DNA of 64,000 bases from Burkholderia cenocepacia (GTDB lineage: Bacteria; Pseudomonadota; Gammaproteobacteria; Burkholderiales; Burkholderiaceae): NCBI RefSeq assembly GCF_900446215.1, contig NZ_UAQZ01000007.1:558001-622000 (forward strand). Reading direction: 5' to 3'. Shown one piece after another: positions 37,782 through 46,319 of this stretch (position 1 is its first letter; each line of letters opens with the position of its first letter). The notes beneath the pieces are model-generated. The model made no database searches. It was given only the letters and a program-made list of their open reading frames with translations, and was not told where the DNA came from. Position numbers and translations under genes: made by a program.

Positions 37782-38000
37782 ATGACCGAACAGGAAGCCG
37801 AACAGCTCGCGACGCACCGCCACTACAAGGGCGGCCTGTACCGCTACATCGGCGTTGCCCGCCATTCCGAAACCGAGGAATCGGTGGTCGTCTACGAGCA
37901 TCTGTGGCCGCATGCGCGCGGGCTGTGGGTGCGGCCGGAAGCCATGTTCAACGGCAATCTCGAAGACGGCACGCCGCGTTTTCGCAAGCTGCGCGACTGA
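37782..38000 (+). CDS. DUF1653-type small protein
   Basis: A 72-aa soluble protein resembling DUF1653: HHYKGGLYRYIGVARHSETE-like opening (HRHYKGGLYRYIGVARHSE), then VVVYEHLWPHARGLWVRPEAMF. Complete on its own. Ribosome site AGAGAAG before ATG 37782; it follows the GNAT gene by 57 bp and may be co-transcribed. Function unknown. Confidence 0.85.
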   Translation: MTEQEAEQLATHRHYKGGLYRYIGVARHSETEESVVVYEHLWPHARGLWVRPEAMFNGNLEDGTPRFRKLRD

Positions 38001-38057
38001 TCCGCGGCCGGCGGCGCGTACGCCGCCGCGCGGGCCGGCCGCGCGAACCTGTGCGCG

Positions 38058-39269
38058 TTACGTGTCGGCCAGCGCCTTCACCAGTTCCGGCGGTGCATGC
38101 CTGACCGTCACCTCCGGCGTGCCGTGCCACGCCGCGAGTTTCTTCACGGCCTTCGCGACGTCGGCCGCGAGCCCGGTGCCGAAGCGCACGCCCGGCTCGA
38201 CGTGCACGGCCTTCAGTTCGAACGTGCCGAGCGTGCGATGCGCTTTCGCATCGACGCGGCCCACCAGCCGGCCGCGATGCAGCACGGGCAGGCAGAAATA
38301 GCCGTAGCGCCGCTTGTGCTCGGGTGTGTAGCACTCGATCGTGTAATCGAAACCGAACAGCGTCGACGCGCGCCGCCGGTCCCAGACGACCGGATCGAAC
38401 GGCGACAGCAGCGTCGTGACCGTCGAGCGCAACGTGTCGGCCGCGGCGGCCGGCAGCCACGCATCGAGCGAGCGATGCACGTAGGCCGGTTCCTTCCAGT
38501 CGTCGATCTGCACCGGAATCAGGTCGCCGGCCTCCGCCAGCCGTTCCAGCTCCGCGCGGTACGAGCGGCGCGGCAGCCGATAGTAGTCGGCCACCCAGTC
38601 CGCGCGCACGACGCCGAGCGCGCGGCACGTGTAGTCGAGCAGCGCGGGCAGCACGGCTTCGCGCGGCGGCAGGTCGCGCGTATCGTCCCAGCCGGGCAGC
38701 ACGCGTTCGCGCACGTCGTACACACGCTGGAAATTGCGGCGCTCCGACACCATCAGGTCGCCCGTCGTGAACAGCACTTCCAGGTGACGCTTCTCGGGCT
38801 TGCGGTCCCACCAGCCGTTGCCCTTCACGCCGTCCTCGCGCGCGAAATCGGCCGACCGCACCGGGCCTTCCGCGCGAATCCGCGCGAGCAGCCGTTCGAT
38901 CTCGGGACGATTCTGCGCATGCCATTCGGCCGCATATTTCCAGCCCATCCCCGACGGATCGAGCATCTTGTAGCGCATCAGCCCGAACTGCTCGATCGGC
39001 AGGAAACACGCTTCGTGCGACCAGTATTCGAACAGGCGCGCCTCGGCGAGATGTTCGTCGAGCCACTGCGGCGAGAAATTGCCGAGCCGGCTGAACAGCA
39101 CGAGATACGGGCTGCGCGCGACGACGTGGATCGTGTCGATCTGCAACTGCGCCATCCGGCGGATCGTGTCGAGCACGTCGGACTTGGTGGCCTTGCGGCG
39201 GGGCGGCGTGAGCAGGCCCTGTGCGGCGAGATGCAGTGCGCGGGCGGCGGCGGGCGAGAGCGTGAGCAT
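38058..39269 (-). CDS. YcaQ-like winged-helix DNA glycosylase family protein
   Basis: A 403-aa protein of the HTH_42/YcaQ family, whose studied members (E. coli YcaQ, Streptomyces AlkX/AZL) remove alkylated bases and unhook interstrand cross-links. Characteristic stretches are MAQLQIDTIHVVARSPYLVL, LFEYWSHEACFLPIE, RKPEKRHLEVLFTTGDLMV, and LLSPFDPVVWDRRRASTLFG with RYGYFCLPVLHRGRLVGRVD. The catalytic QxD/QxQ-type motif of the family corresponds to the QLQID stretch. It stands alone on the minus strand. A DNA repair role is inferred from the family. Confidence 0.88.
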   Translation of the reverse strand: MLTLSPAAARALHLAAQGLLTPPRRKATKSDVLDTIRRMAQLQIDTIHVVARSPYLVLFSRLGNFSPQWLDEHLAEARLFEYWSHEACFLPIEQFGLMRYKMLDPSGMGWKYAAEWHAQNRPEIERLLARIRAEGPVRSADFAREDGVKGNGWWDRKPEKRHLEVLFTTGDLMVSERRNFQRVYDVRERVLPGWDDTRDLPPREAVLPALLDYTCRALGVVRADWVADYYRLPRRSYRAELERLAEAGDLIPVQIDDWKEPAYVHRSLDAWLPAAAADTLRSTVTTLLSPFDPVVWDRRRASTLFGFDYTIECYTPEHKRRYGYFCLPVLHRGRLVGRVDAKAHRTLGTFELKAVHVEPGVRFGTGLAADVAKAVKKLAAWHGTPEVTVRHAPPELVKALADT

Positions 39270-39399
39270 CGGCAGGACGGTCGAGGGTGGCGATCGGGAA
39301 CCACTTTAGCGCGAAAGCGGCGCGCGCGTGCGACGTGCGGCTGCAACGCGTCTGACAATGGTTGACAGATGCGTTTCGCAAGTTTCCCTATAGTGCAGT

Positions 39400-39569
39400 T
39401 CATGGCGCGACGACAAGTGCGCGCAACGATTCCGCTTCCGACGCACATATGTCCATGGCACGCAGGAAGCGAATCCGGGACTCTCAACCCCCATCGGGAG
39501 ACCCGGAGCCCTGAGCGAACATCCACGCGGCTGTGCACCGGCCCCGTGTGGATGTTCGCTGATTTTTTT
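39400..39569 (+). ncRNA. Candidate small RNA with three stem-loops and intrinsic terminator
   Basis: Between two minus-strand genes lies a plus-strand structured stretch: hairpin 1 at 39428-39475 (GATTCCGCTTCC with GGAAGCGAATC, one bulged C), hairpin 2 at 39475-39506 (CCGGG/CCCGG with inner CTC/GAG) and hairpin 3 at 39514-39560 followed by seven Ts. A promoter-like TATAGT (39389-39394) precedes it, with TTGACA at 39362 but a 21-bp spacer, so the 5' end is uncertain. No plus-strand gene lies downstream, which argues against a riboswitch and for a stand-alone RNA of about 170 nt. Confidence 0.6.
39514..39569 (+). terminator. Strong intrinsic terminator of the small RNA candidate
   Basis: A perfect 13-bp stem AGCGAACATCCAC / GTGGATGTTCGCT (39514-39526 with 39548-39560), then GA and TTTTTTT (39563-39569). 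In the minus direction there is no U-tract, so it does not fit as terminator of the terpene synthase gene. Confidence 0.8.
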
Positions 39570-39604
39570 GCTTTTCCGGTTTTCATCCGTCGCCGAGCGA
39601 CAGG

Positions 39605-40684
39605 TCATGTCGCGGCGCTCGTCTGTCCGGGCCGCAGCGCACGGGACAGGTCGTAGTGTTTCGCCGCACCGTAACGCGGCGAACCGAAGTGCCAGTCGTA
39701 GTTGCCGCGAATGTATGTGCGGGCCTCGTCGAGCAGGCGCAGCGACGCGCGATCGTCGGTGCGCGCACGCACCTTTTTTTCCAGATCGAGATAACGCGCG
39801 AGATAGCCGTTGTGGATGTCCGCCGCCGCGTCGAGCGCGGCTTGCGGCGCGAGCCCGCGTTCGTGCATCAAGACGCAGACGAGATTGCTGCTCGATTCGC
39901 CGGCCTCCTTCGGATACGAAAAGATGTCGTTGCACAGGCACAGGATCAGGCCGGACAGCTTGCGCAGGCGCTCGACTTCTTCGTCTGCGTAGAACGCGGC
40001 GGGCGCTTCGTAGCCCGCGGCGATGTCGATCAGCGCGAACGCGCCTTCGCCGCAGCCGTTATAGGTGCGACCGGACAGGTACTCGGCCTCGCCGGGTACG
40101 ACGTCGGTCGCGAACCGGCCGGTTTCCCATAGCGTCGAGAACAGGAACGTCATCATTCCCGCCACCCAGCGGGCGTACTGCACGCGTGTGGATGCAGCGG
40201 CGATACGCGCGCAGATGTCCTGCGTCGCCCGTTGCAGGGCGGGCAGGAACGCGGCCAGGTGCGGCAGGCGCCCCGCCAGCGCGGCGCGCAGCGGCGCCGG
40301 ATCATGACCGGTCGGGTCGGCGATCATTTCGTACAGCCACAGGTAGAGCGCGCCGAGCTCGCCCGGGGCGCGCGCGACGCCGTGCAGGCTGCACAGGCCG
40401 TCGTCGATCGCGAAGATCCAGCCATACGCGCGGCTCGTCGTGCACAGGCCGTCGAAGGTCGCGTGCGCATAGACGCGTGAGCAGTATTCGCCGACCTTGC
40501 CGTGACGGATGCCGTTGGCCCAGCGCGGATCGTCGAGCAAGCCATGGCCGTTCATCCACGCGAGCAGGTCGGCTTCGGCGCGGTCGGCGTCGGGATGCAC
40601 GGGCGTGTCGAACGGGTGGAACAGGTGCGGCAGCACGAGCGCGGGCGCGGCGGCTTCGGCGGTAACGGTTTCAACGGTGGACAT
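39605..40684 (-). CDS. Terpene synthase family protein (class I)
   Basis: A 359-aa protein with the bacterial class I terpene cyclase build. The magnesium-binding NSE motif is NDIFSYPKE (Asn252, Ser256, Glu260). The aspartate-rich motif is FAIDDGLCS with Asp94 and Asp95, but the usual third acidic residue is replaced by Cys. The C-terminus has SPRY, the Arg-Tyr pair that closes the active site. Expected product is a mono- or sesquiterpene; the substrate is not predictable. Start ATG 40684. The neighbouring gene is a cis-prenyltransferase 54 bp upstream on the same strand, so the two likely form an operon. Confidence 0.85.
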   Translation of the reverse strand: MSTVETVTAEAAAPALVLPHLFHPFDTPVHPDADRAEADLLAWMNGHGLLDDPRWANGIRHGKVGEYCSRVYAHATFDGLCTTSRAYGWIFAIDDGLCSLHGVARAPGELGALYLWLYEMIADPTGHDPAPLRAALAGRLPHLAAFLPALQRATQDICARIAAASTRVQYARWVAGMMTFLFSTLWETGRFATDVVPGEAEYLSGRTYNGCGEGAFALIDIAAGYEAPAAFYADEEVERLRKLSGLILCLCNDIFSYPKEAGESSSNLVCVLMHERGLAPQAALDAAADIHNGYLARYLDLEKKVRARTDDRASLRLLDEARTYIRGNYDWHFGSPRYGAAKHYDLSRALRPGQTSAAT

Positions 40685-40738
40685 GGCGTGCCTCGCGGAT
40701 GGCGGGTGACAACGGGTGTCATGAAGGACGGTCCGGCG

Positions 40739-41509
40739 CTACTTGCCGAACCGGCGCGCGCGCTTGCCGTACGCATCGATGGCCTGTTCGAAATCGTCGC
40801 GTCCAAAATCGGGCCAGCACGTCGGCGTGAAATAGAACTCCGAGAAAGCGGTTTGCCACAGCATGAAATTCGACAGGCGCTGCTCGCCCGACGTGCGGAT
40901 CACGAGGTCCGGCTCCGGCTGGCCGGCCGTGTAGAGCCGGCTCGCGATCAGCTCCGGGCTGAGTTGCGCGAGCAACTGCTCGACGGTGCCGGCGGCGACA
41001 TGCTCCGCGATCAGCGAGCGGACCGCGTGCAGCAGGTCGAGGCGGCCGCTGTACGCGACCGCGATGTTCACGTCGAGCCCGCGCGCGTGGGCCGTGCGTT
41101 GCTGCGCGGCGCGGATGCGCTCGGCGGTGGCGGGCGGCAACTGCGTCAGGTCGCCAATCACGTGCAGGCGCCAGCGGCCGCAGGCGGCAAGCTCGTCGAA
41201 GACGTCGCCGATCACCGCGAGCAGGTCGCGCAATTCCCCGGCGTCGCGCTGGAGATTCTCGGTGGACAGCGGCCACAGCGTCACGAACGGGATTCCGGTT
41301 TCCTCGCACCACGACAGCAGCGCGTGCACGTTGCGCCCGCCGGCCCGATAGCCGTCGGCGGCCGGCAGGCCGAGGCGGTCCGCCCAGCGCCGGTTGCCGT
41401 CGAGGATGACGGCGAGATGCGTCGGCAATGGCGGCCGGGCCGTATCCAGTGCAGCGGGCGAGTCGGTGATGAATGTTTCCGGCGCGCGCAGAATCAGCTC
41501 TTGAGTCAT
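40739..41509 (-). CDS. cis-Prenyltransferase (undecaprenyl diphosphate synthase-like)
   Basis: A 256-aa enzyme of the UppS family, which condenses isopentenyl diphosphate with an allylic diphosphate in cis. Motifs: LAVILDGNRRWADR (Asp37; the usual GNGRW is GNRRW), PFVTLWPLSTENLQR, and DLVIRTSGEQRLSNFMLWQT with FSEFYFTPTCWPD. About 30 extra N-terminal residues precede the core. Housekeeping UppS normally sits with cdsA and dxr; here it pairs with a terpene synthase, so a dedicated role supplying a cis-prenyl diphosphate is plausible. Confidence 0.88.
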   Translation of the reverse strand: MTQELILRAPETFITDSPAALDTARPPLPTHLAVILDGNRRWADRLGLPAADGYRAGGRNVHALLSWCEETGIPFVTLWPLSTENLQRDAGELRDLLAVIGDVFDELAACGRWRLHVIGDLTQLPPATAERIRAAQQRTAHARGLDVNIAVAYSGRLDLLHAVRSLIAEHVAAGTVEQLLAQLSPELIASRLYTAGQPEPDLVIRTSGEQRLSNFMLWQTAFSEFYFTPTCWPDFGRDDFEQAIDAYGKRARRFGK

Positions 41510-41902
41510 GGAGACCCCTTCGAGGCGAGATAGCGATCGAAACGTGAAACAGCGGATGGGAGGTTATGACGACTGCTGCAATTCGGCGCGGGGACAATAT
41601 CGGCGCCGATGCGAGTGATCATTATTGATCAATGGATTTCGGATTTTCAAGTCGTTCGCATGCCCGATATCGGGACGCGCCAGCGCAAGCGACCGAGCAG
41701 GCGTGGCGGCGCGTCTGCCGATATCGAAAGCGGTGATGCGCAGTCGATCTTCGGGCCGAGGTTATTTCGACATGCGGATTCGGCGAGTGCCTCGTGCGTT
41801 TCGCGCGATTGAATAAATTTCGGAATTGAAAAATAAAAGCGATGCAATACGCGGACGATCGATTGCGGCGAAAACGATTTCGCTGCGTCGGCCGTTGGCC
41901 GC
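41510..41902. other. 393-bp AT-richer gap upstream of the cis-prenyltransferase
   Basis: No gene is supported. The stretch about 41600-41860 has lower GC content and repeated CGATATCGG-like segments (41667-41677 and 41719-41730), so it probably contains the promoter of the isoprenoid pair on the minus strand. Confidence 0.4.
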
Positions 41903-43318
41903 CTATGCCCGCTTGCCGCGCGCGACCTCGTCGCCGGCGCCGGGCGGCAGCCGCCGCGTGATCGGAATCGATGCGAACGAGCACAGCCCGACCACCACGA
42001 ATGCCGGCCAGAAATCCGACCACACCATCGCCTGATGGCCCTGGAGCCAGTGCGACACGTGCAGCACGAGGCCGGCCACCGTCACGCCGAGGCCGAGCGA
42101 CATCTGCTGCACGACGCTGCCGAGGCTCGTCGCGCGGCCTGCGTCGCGCGGCGAGATGTCCGCATAGATCATCGAATTCAGGCTCGTGAACTGCAGCGCG
42201 GGGAAGATGCCGCCGACGAGCACGATCATCCAGATCGCCCAGGTGGCCATGCCGGGATGGAACACGCCATACGCGGCGATCGCGAGGCCCGCGAACGCCG
42301 CGTTGTAGATCAGCACGGTACGAAAGCCGAAGCGGCGCAGCGTATGGGTGGCCGTCGAGCGGCTGACCGCGCCGCCGAGCGCGGACGCGCACGTGATCAG
42401 GCCGGAATGGAACGCGCTCATGCCGAGCCCTTCCTGCAGCGCGAGCGGCAGCAGGAACGGCACCGCGCCGAGGCCGATGCGGAACAGCGACCCGCCGACG
42501 ACGCTCGCGTGGTACGTCGGGATCTTCAGGAAACTGAGGTCGAGCACGGGGCGCTCCTTGCGGCGCGCGTACGGCACGTACAGCGCGAGCATCGCGGCGC
42601 CGGCCGCGCACATGAGGATGGCGTTCGAGCGCGACGTGAGCGAACCGTCGATCAGCGTGAGGCCCATCAGCAGCAGCGCCGCGCCGCTGGCCGACAGCAG
42701 GAAGCCGAACCAGTCGAGCGGCCCCGGATCGGGCTCGTGCGTGTTCGCGATGTGCTTGCTCGCGAGGTAGATCCCGTAGATGCCGATCGGCACGTTGATG
42801 AAGAAGATCATCCGCCAGTGCAGATAGGTCGTGATGAAGCCGCCGACGAGCGGCCCGACCGTGGGCCCGAACAGCGCGGGAATCGCGAGGTAGTTCATCG
42901 CGCGCACGAGATCGGAGCGTGGCACCGCGCGGAAGATGATGATGCGGCCGACCGGCACCATCATCGCGCCGCCGACGCCCTGTATGAAGCGCGCGAACGT
43001 GAGCACGCCGAGGGAGTTGGACGCCGCGCACATCAGCGAGCCGACGACGAAGATGCCGATCGCGGTGCGGAACACGGCGCGCGCGCTGAAGCGGTCGGCG
43101 AGCCAGCCGCAGATCGGGATGAACACGCCGAGGCCGACCACGTAAGCCGTGATCGCGATGTTCAGTGTGACGGGGCTGTGCCCGAAGTCCCTCGCCATCG
43201 CGGGCAGCGCGGTGACGATGATGTTCGCGTCGACGCTTTCCATGAACAACGCACAGGCAACGATGAGCGGTGCTAGAAAGACGGGCGACATGGGCTGGGC
43301 GCGCGGTAAAGACGTCAT
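41903..43318 (-). CDS. MFS drug-efflux transporter, DHA2 (14-helix) type
   Basis: A 471-aa inner membrane proton-driven exporter. DHA2 signatures are ESVDANIIVTALPAMARDFG in helix 1, LADRFSARAVFR (motif A) and ALFGPTVGPLVGGFI (motif C, typical of antiporters). The helix count by eye is about 14. Start ATG 43318 (MTSLPRAQPM). The TetR gene starts 414 bp away divergently, and an operator-like palindrome lies close to TetR. Substrates are probably drugs or toxic metabolites. Confidence 0.9.
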   Translation of the reverse strand: MTSLPRAQPMSPVFLAPLIVACALFMESVDANIIVTALPAMARDFGHSPVTLNIAITAYVVGLGVFIPICGWLADRFSARAVFRTAIGIFVVGSLMCAASNSLGVLTFARFIQGVGGAMMVPVGRIIIFRAVPRSDLVRAMNYLAIPALFGPTVGPLVGGFITTYLHWRMIFFINVPIGIYGIYLASKHIANTHEPDPGPLDWFGFLLSASGAALLLMGLTLIDGSLTSRSNAILMCAAGAAMLALYVPYARRKERPVLDLSFLKIPTYHASVVGGSLFRIGLGAVPFLLPLALQEGLGMSAFHSGLITCASALGGAVSRSTATHTLRRFGFRTVLIYNAAFAGLAIAAYGVFHPGMATWAIWMIVLVGGIFPALQFTSLNSMIYADISPRDAGRATSLGSVVQQMSLGLGVTVAGLVLHVSHWLQGHQAMVWSDFWPAFVVVGLCSFASIPITRRLPPGAGDEVARGKRA

Positions 43319-43689
43319 TATGCCCACAATGTGACCGTTGCGTCACGTACGACAACAGTTGTTCCGCATGTTGCAACAGTCGTCTTTTCCTGTGGATGGG
43401 GCGGAAAGAACGACTGCGCGTGGGCAAGCGACGCGTTGCTCGTGCGTGTCGAATGCGTTGCCCGACCGGTGAACGACGCAGCATCGCCGTTGCCGGGCGC
43501 GCGTGCGTTTTCGATGCCGGGCAGGCGGTCGACGCGCCCGACATTGCGATCGGGGAACGGCTTCCCGCGCGGTGCGTCGCCCACGCTTTCGCCATTCGGC
43601 GTGCGTGTCGACGCGCATGAACACGATGAGCGGGACCGACGTCTGCCCGGTATGGCGATTCCTTTTGACGGAGTGGCGGTGCGTTTCTA
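43319..43689. other. Gap between MFS pump and TetR operator
   Basis: No gene is supported. It contains CAACAGTTGTTCCGCATGTTGC-like inverted half-sites near 43350-43375 (pump promoter side) but no firm -10/-35 pair. Confidence 0.35.
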
Positions 43690-43713
43690 GAATATGAGCG
43701 TTTGCTCATATTC
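43690..43713. promoter_or_regulatory. Perfect palindromic operator upstream of tetR
   Basis: Ten-bp half-sites GAATATGAGC and GCTCATATTC around GTTT, ending 19 bp before the tetR ATG at 43732. It is AT-rich in GC-rich surroundings and typical in size for a TetR dimer; autoregulation is likely. Confidence 0.75.
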
Positions 43714-43731
43714 GAAACTCGCATTCCCGCC

Positions 43732-44361
43732 ATGTCCGACTCGTCTTCGCGCATCCCGCTGTCGCCCCGCAAGGCGCCGCGCCAGCGCCGCTCGGTGGCC
43801 ACCGTCGATGCGATCGTCGAGGCCGCCGCGCGCATTCTGGAGCGCGACGGCTTCGACGGCTACACGACGAATGCGGTCGCCGCGCTGGCCGGCGTGAGCA
43901 TCGGTTCCCTCTATCAATACTTTCCGAACCGCGATGCGCTGACCGCTGCGCTTGTCGAGCGCGAGAGTGCGCATCTGCTCGACGACGTCGACCGGGCGGC
44001 CGCGCTGTCGTCGTGCGACGACGTGCTGCGCACGCTGGTGCGCGGGGCCGTCGCGCACCAGATGCGCCGGCCGGTGCTCGCGCGGCTGATCGATTTCGAG
44101 GAGGCGCGGCTGCCGCTCGGTGCGCGCAACGCGCGCGTCGTCGACCGCATCCACTCGACCTTGCTGCATGCGCTCGGGTTGCGCGATGCGCCGCGCGTCG
44201 CCGCGCCAGACGTGATTGCGCACGATCTGCTCGCGATCGTGAAAGGCATCGTCGATGCGGCGGGCGCGCGCGGCGAAACCGATGCGCACGCGCTCGAAGC
44301 GCGGGCGTGGCGGGCGGTGCGCGGTTATCTCCGGGAATCGCGCGAATCGAAACTTGCTTGA
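43732..44361 (+). CDS. TetR family transcriptional regulator
   Basis: A 209-aa repressor with the N-terminal HTH ([20 protein letters not shown], then [20 protein letters not shown]) and a helical ligand domain. The ATG at 43732 follows the palindrome at 43690-43713. It is divergent from the DHA2-type pump, so it probably represses the pump and itself until a pump substrate binds. Confidence 0.92.
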   Translation: MSDSSSRIPLSPRKAPRQRRSVATVDAIVEAAARILERDGFDGYTTNAVAALAGVSIGSLYQYFPNRDALTAALVERESAHLLDDVDRAAALSSCDDVLRTLVRGAVAHQMRRPVLARLIDFEEARLPLGARNARVVDRIHSTLLHALGLRDAPRVAAPDVIAHDLLAIVKGIVDAAGARGETDAHALEARAWRAVRGYLRESRESKLA

Positions 44362-44497
44362 GATGCATGTTTCGTGCGACAGTCGGACCCATTCGCACCA
44401 CAACATGACGCGTATCGATCGAAGGCCATCGAGACGAACGCGCGCGCGAACGAGACCTCGTGCCGATCCACTCACCATCGAAAGGAGGGGACACGCC

Positions 44498-46216
44498 ATG
44501 ACGTCACGTCGTGCCGCACCGCTTGCATCTCGCTTCTCGTCGCGTCAGTCACCGCCCGCGCCGCGTCTGCGCTGGGCCGCCGCACTGGCCATCGCGTATC
44601 TCGCCGTCGCCGGCTGCGCCGCGCAGGCCGACAATGCGAACCAGGCCGCCGCGCAAGCGGTCGGCCAGTCCGCGATACCGGCTACCACCGCAGCGGCTGC
44701 CGCTCCCGCGTCGGGCACGCTGCCGCCGCCGCCGAGCCAGCTCTACGGCGATCTGTTCGTCGCGGTGCAGACCGCGCAGCTCTATCCCGACCAGAAGACC
44801 TTCGTCGACGCAACGCCCGATACCGACCCCGCGACGATCGTGCAGTTGTATCAGCAACAGAAATCGCAGCCGGGCTTCTCGCTGAAGGCGTTCGTCGACC
44901 AGCATTTCACGCCGCCCCCGGCAGGCGGCGTGACGCCGCCGCCGAACCAGACGCTGCGCCAGCACATCGACTGGCTGTGGCCGCAGCTCACGCGCACGAG
45001 CGTCACGGTGCCCCAGTACAGTTCGCTGATTCCGATGCCGAAGCCGTACGTCGTGCCGGGTGGCCGTTTCCGCGAAGGGTACTACTGGGATACCTATTTC
45101 ACGATGCTCGGGTTGCAGGTGTCGGGGCGCGAGGATCTCGTCGACGACATGCTCGACAACTTTGCATACCTGATCGATACGGTCGGCCACATCCCGAACG
45201 GCAATCGCACGTACTACGCGAGCCGCTCGCAGCCGCCGTTCTTCGCGTACATGGTCACGCTCGCCGCGCAGGTCGAGGGCGACAAGGTCTACCAGAAATA
45301 CCTGCCGGCGCTGCGCAAGGAACATGCGTACTGGATGCAGGGCGAGACCACGACGCCGCGCGGGCAGGCGGCGCGCCACGTGGTCGCGATGCCCGACGGC
45401 GCCGTGCTGAACCGCTACTGGGATGCGAGCGATACGCCGCGCGACGAGTCGTATCTGGAGGACGTGACGACCGCGAAGTCGGTGCCGTCCCGACCGGCGA
45501 ACGAGGTGTACCGCGACCTGCGCGCGGGCGCCGAAAGCGGCTGGGACTACAGCTCGCGGTGGTTCGGCGACGGCAAGACGCTCGCGACGATCCGCACGAC
45601 GTCGATCGTGCCGGTCGACCTGAACAGCCTGATGTTCCATCTCGAGACGACGATCGTGAAGGGCTGCGCGGTCACGCGCGACATCGCATGCGTGGCCGAT
45701 TTTTCAGCGCGCGCGGGCAAGCGTGCGGCTGCGATCAATCATTACCTGTGGAACCGTCGCGGCTACTATGGCGACTACGACTGGCAGTTGCGCAAGCCGC
45801 GCGACGGCGTGACGGCGGCCGCGCTGTATCCGTTGTTTGCAGGCGTCGCGTGGCCGGAGCGTGCGAAGGCGACCGCGCGCGAAGTGCGCAAGACGCTGCT
45901 GCAGCCGGGCGGTCTCGCGACGACGACCGAGAACACGGGCCAGCAATGGGATGCGCCGAACGGCTGGGCGCCGCTGCAGTGGATCGCGATCGACGGGCTG
46001 CGCCGTTATGGCGAACCGGCGCTCGCGAAGGACATCGGCACGCGTTTCCTGTCCGACGTGAAGCATGTGTATGCGACCGAAGGCAAGCTCGTCGAGAAGT
46101 ACGTGGTCGAGGGTACCGGCACGGGCGGCGGAGGCGGCGGCGAATATCCGTTGCAGGACGGCTTCGGCTGGACCAACGGCGTCACGCTGAAACTGCTCGG
46201 GCTGTACGGCGAGTAA
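44498..46216 (+). CDS. treA: Periplasmic alpha,alpha-trehalase (GH37), probable lipoprotein
   Basis: A 572-aa glycosidase splitting trehalose into two glucoses. GH37 signature 1 is [15 protein letters not shown] (186-200) and signature 2 is [13 protein letters not shown] near residue 490; [20 protein letters not shown] is the typical C-terminal loop. A signal sequence ends in the lipobox VAGC with Cys40, so it is probably membrane-anchored in the periplasm, unlike soluble E. coli TreA. Strong ribosome site AAAGGAGGGG before ATG 44498. The convergent porin gene may supply substrate entry. Confidence 0.93.
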   Translation: MTSRRAAPLASRFSSRQSPPAPRLRWAAALAIAYLAVAGCAAQADNANQAAAQAVGQSAIPATTAAAAAPASGTLPPPPSQLYGDLFVAVQTAQLYPDQKTFVDATPDTDPATIVQLYQQQKSQPGFSLKAFVDQHFTPPPAGGVTPPPNQTLRQHIDWLWPQLTRTSVTVPQYSSLIPMPKPYVVPGGRFREGYYWDTYFTMLGLQVSGREDLVDDMLDNFAYLIDTVGHIPNGNRTYYASRSQPPFFAYMVTLAAQVEGDKVYQKYLPALRKEHAYWMQGETTTPRGQAARHVVAMPDGAVLNRYWDASDTPRDESYLEDVTTAKSVPSRPANEVYRDLRAGAESGWDYSSRWFGDGKTLATIRTTSIVPVDLNSLMFHLETTIVKGCAVTRDIACVADFSARAGKRAAAINHYLWNRRGYYGDYDWQLRKPRDGVTAAALYPLFAGVAWPERAKATAREVRKTLLQPGGLATTTENTGQQWDAPNGWAPLQWIAIDGLRRYGEPALAKDIGTRFLSDVKHVYATEGKLVEKYVVEGTGTGGGGGGEYPLQDGFGWTNGVTLKLLGLYGE

Positions 46217-46264
46217 TGCGCGGTGCGCGGCGCGGGCCGCGTGCCCACACGGCGAGCAATCGCA

Positions 46265-46300
46265 CGGGCCGGACCGTCGCGCAAGCGGCCGTCCGGCCCG
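46265..46300 (+). terminator. Intrinsic terminator after treA
   Basis: A 10-bp perfect stem (46265-46274 with 46291-46300) followed by CGTTTT. It lies between the convergent treA and porin genes and may serve both. Confidence 0.7.
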
Positions 46301-46319
46301 CGTTTTCATGCGGCGCGCG

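Noticed and set aside
39514..39569. Terminator of the terpene synthase gene
   Set aside because: In the minus direction no U-tract follows the stem; the seven Ts are on the plus strand.
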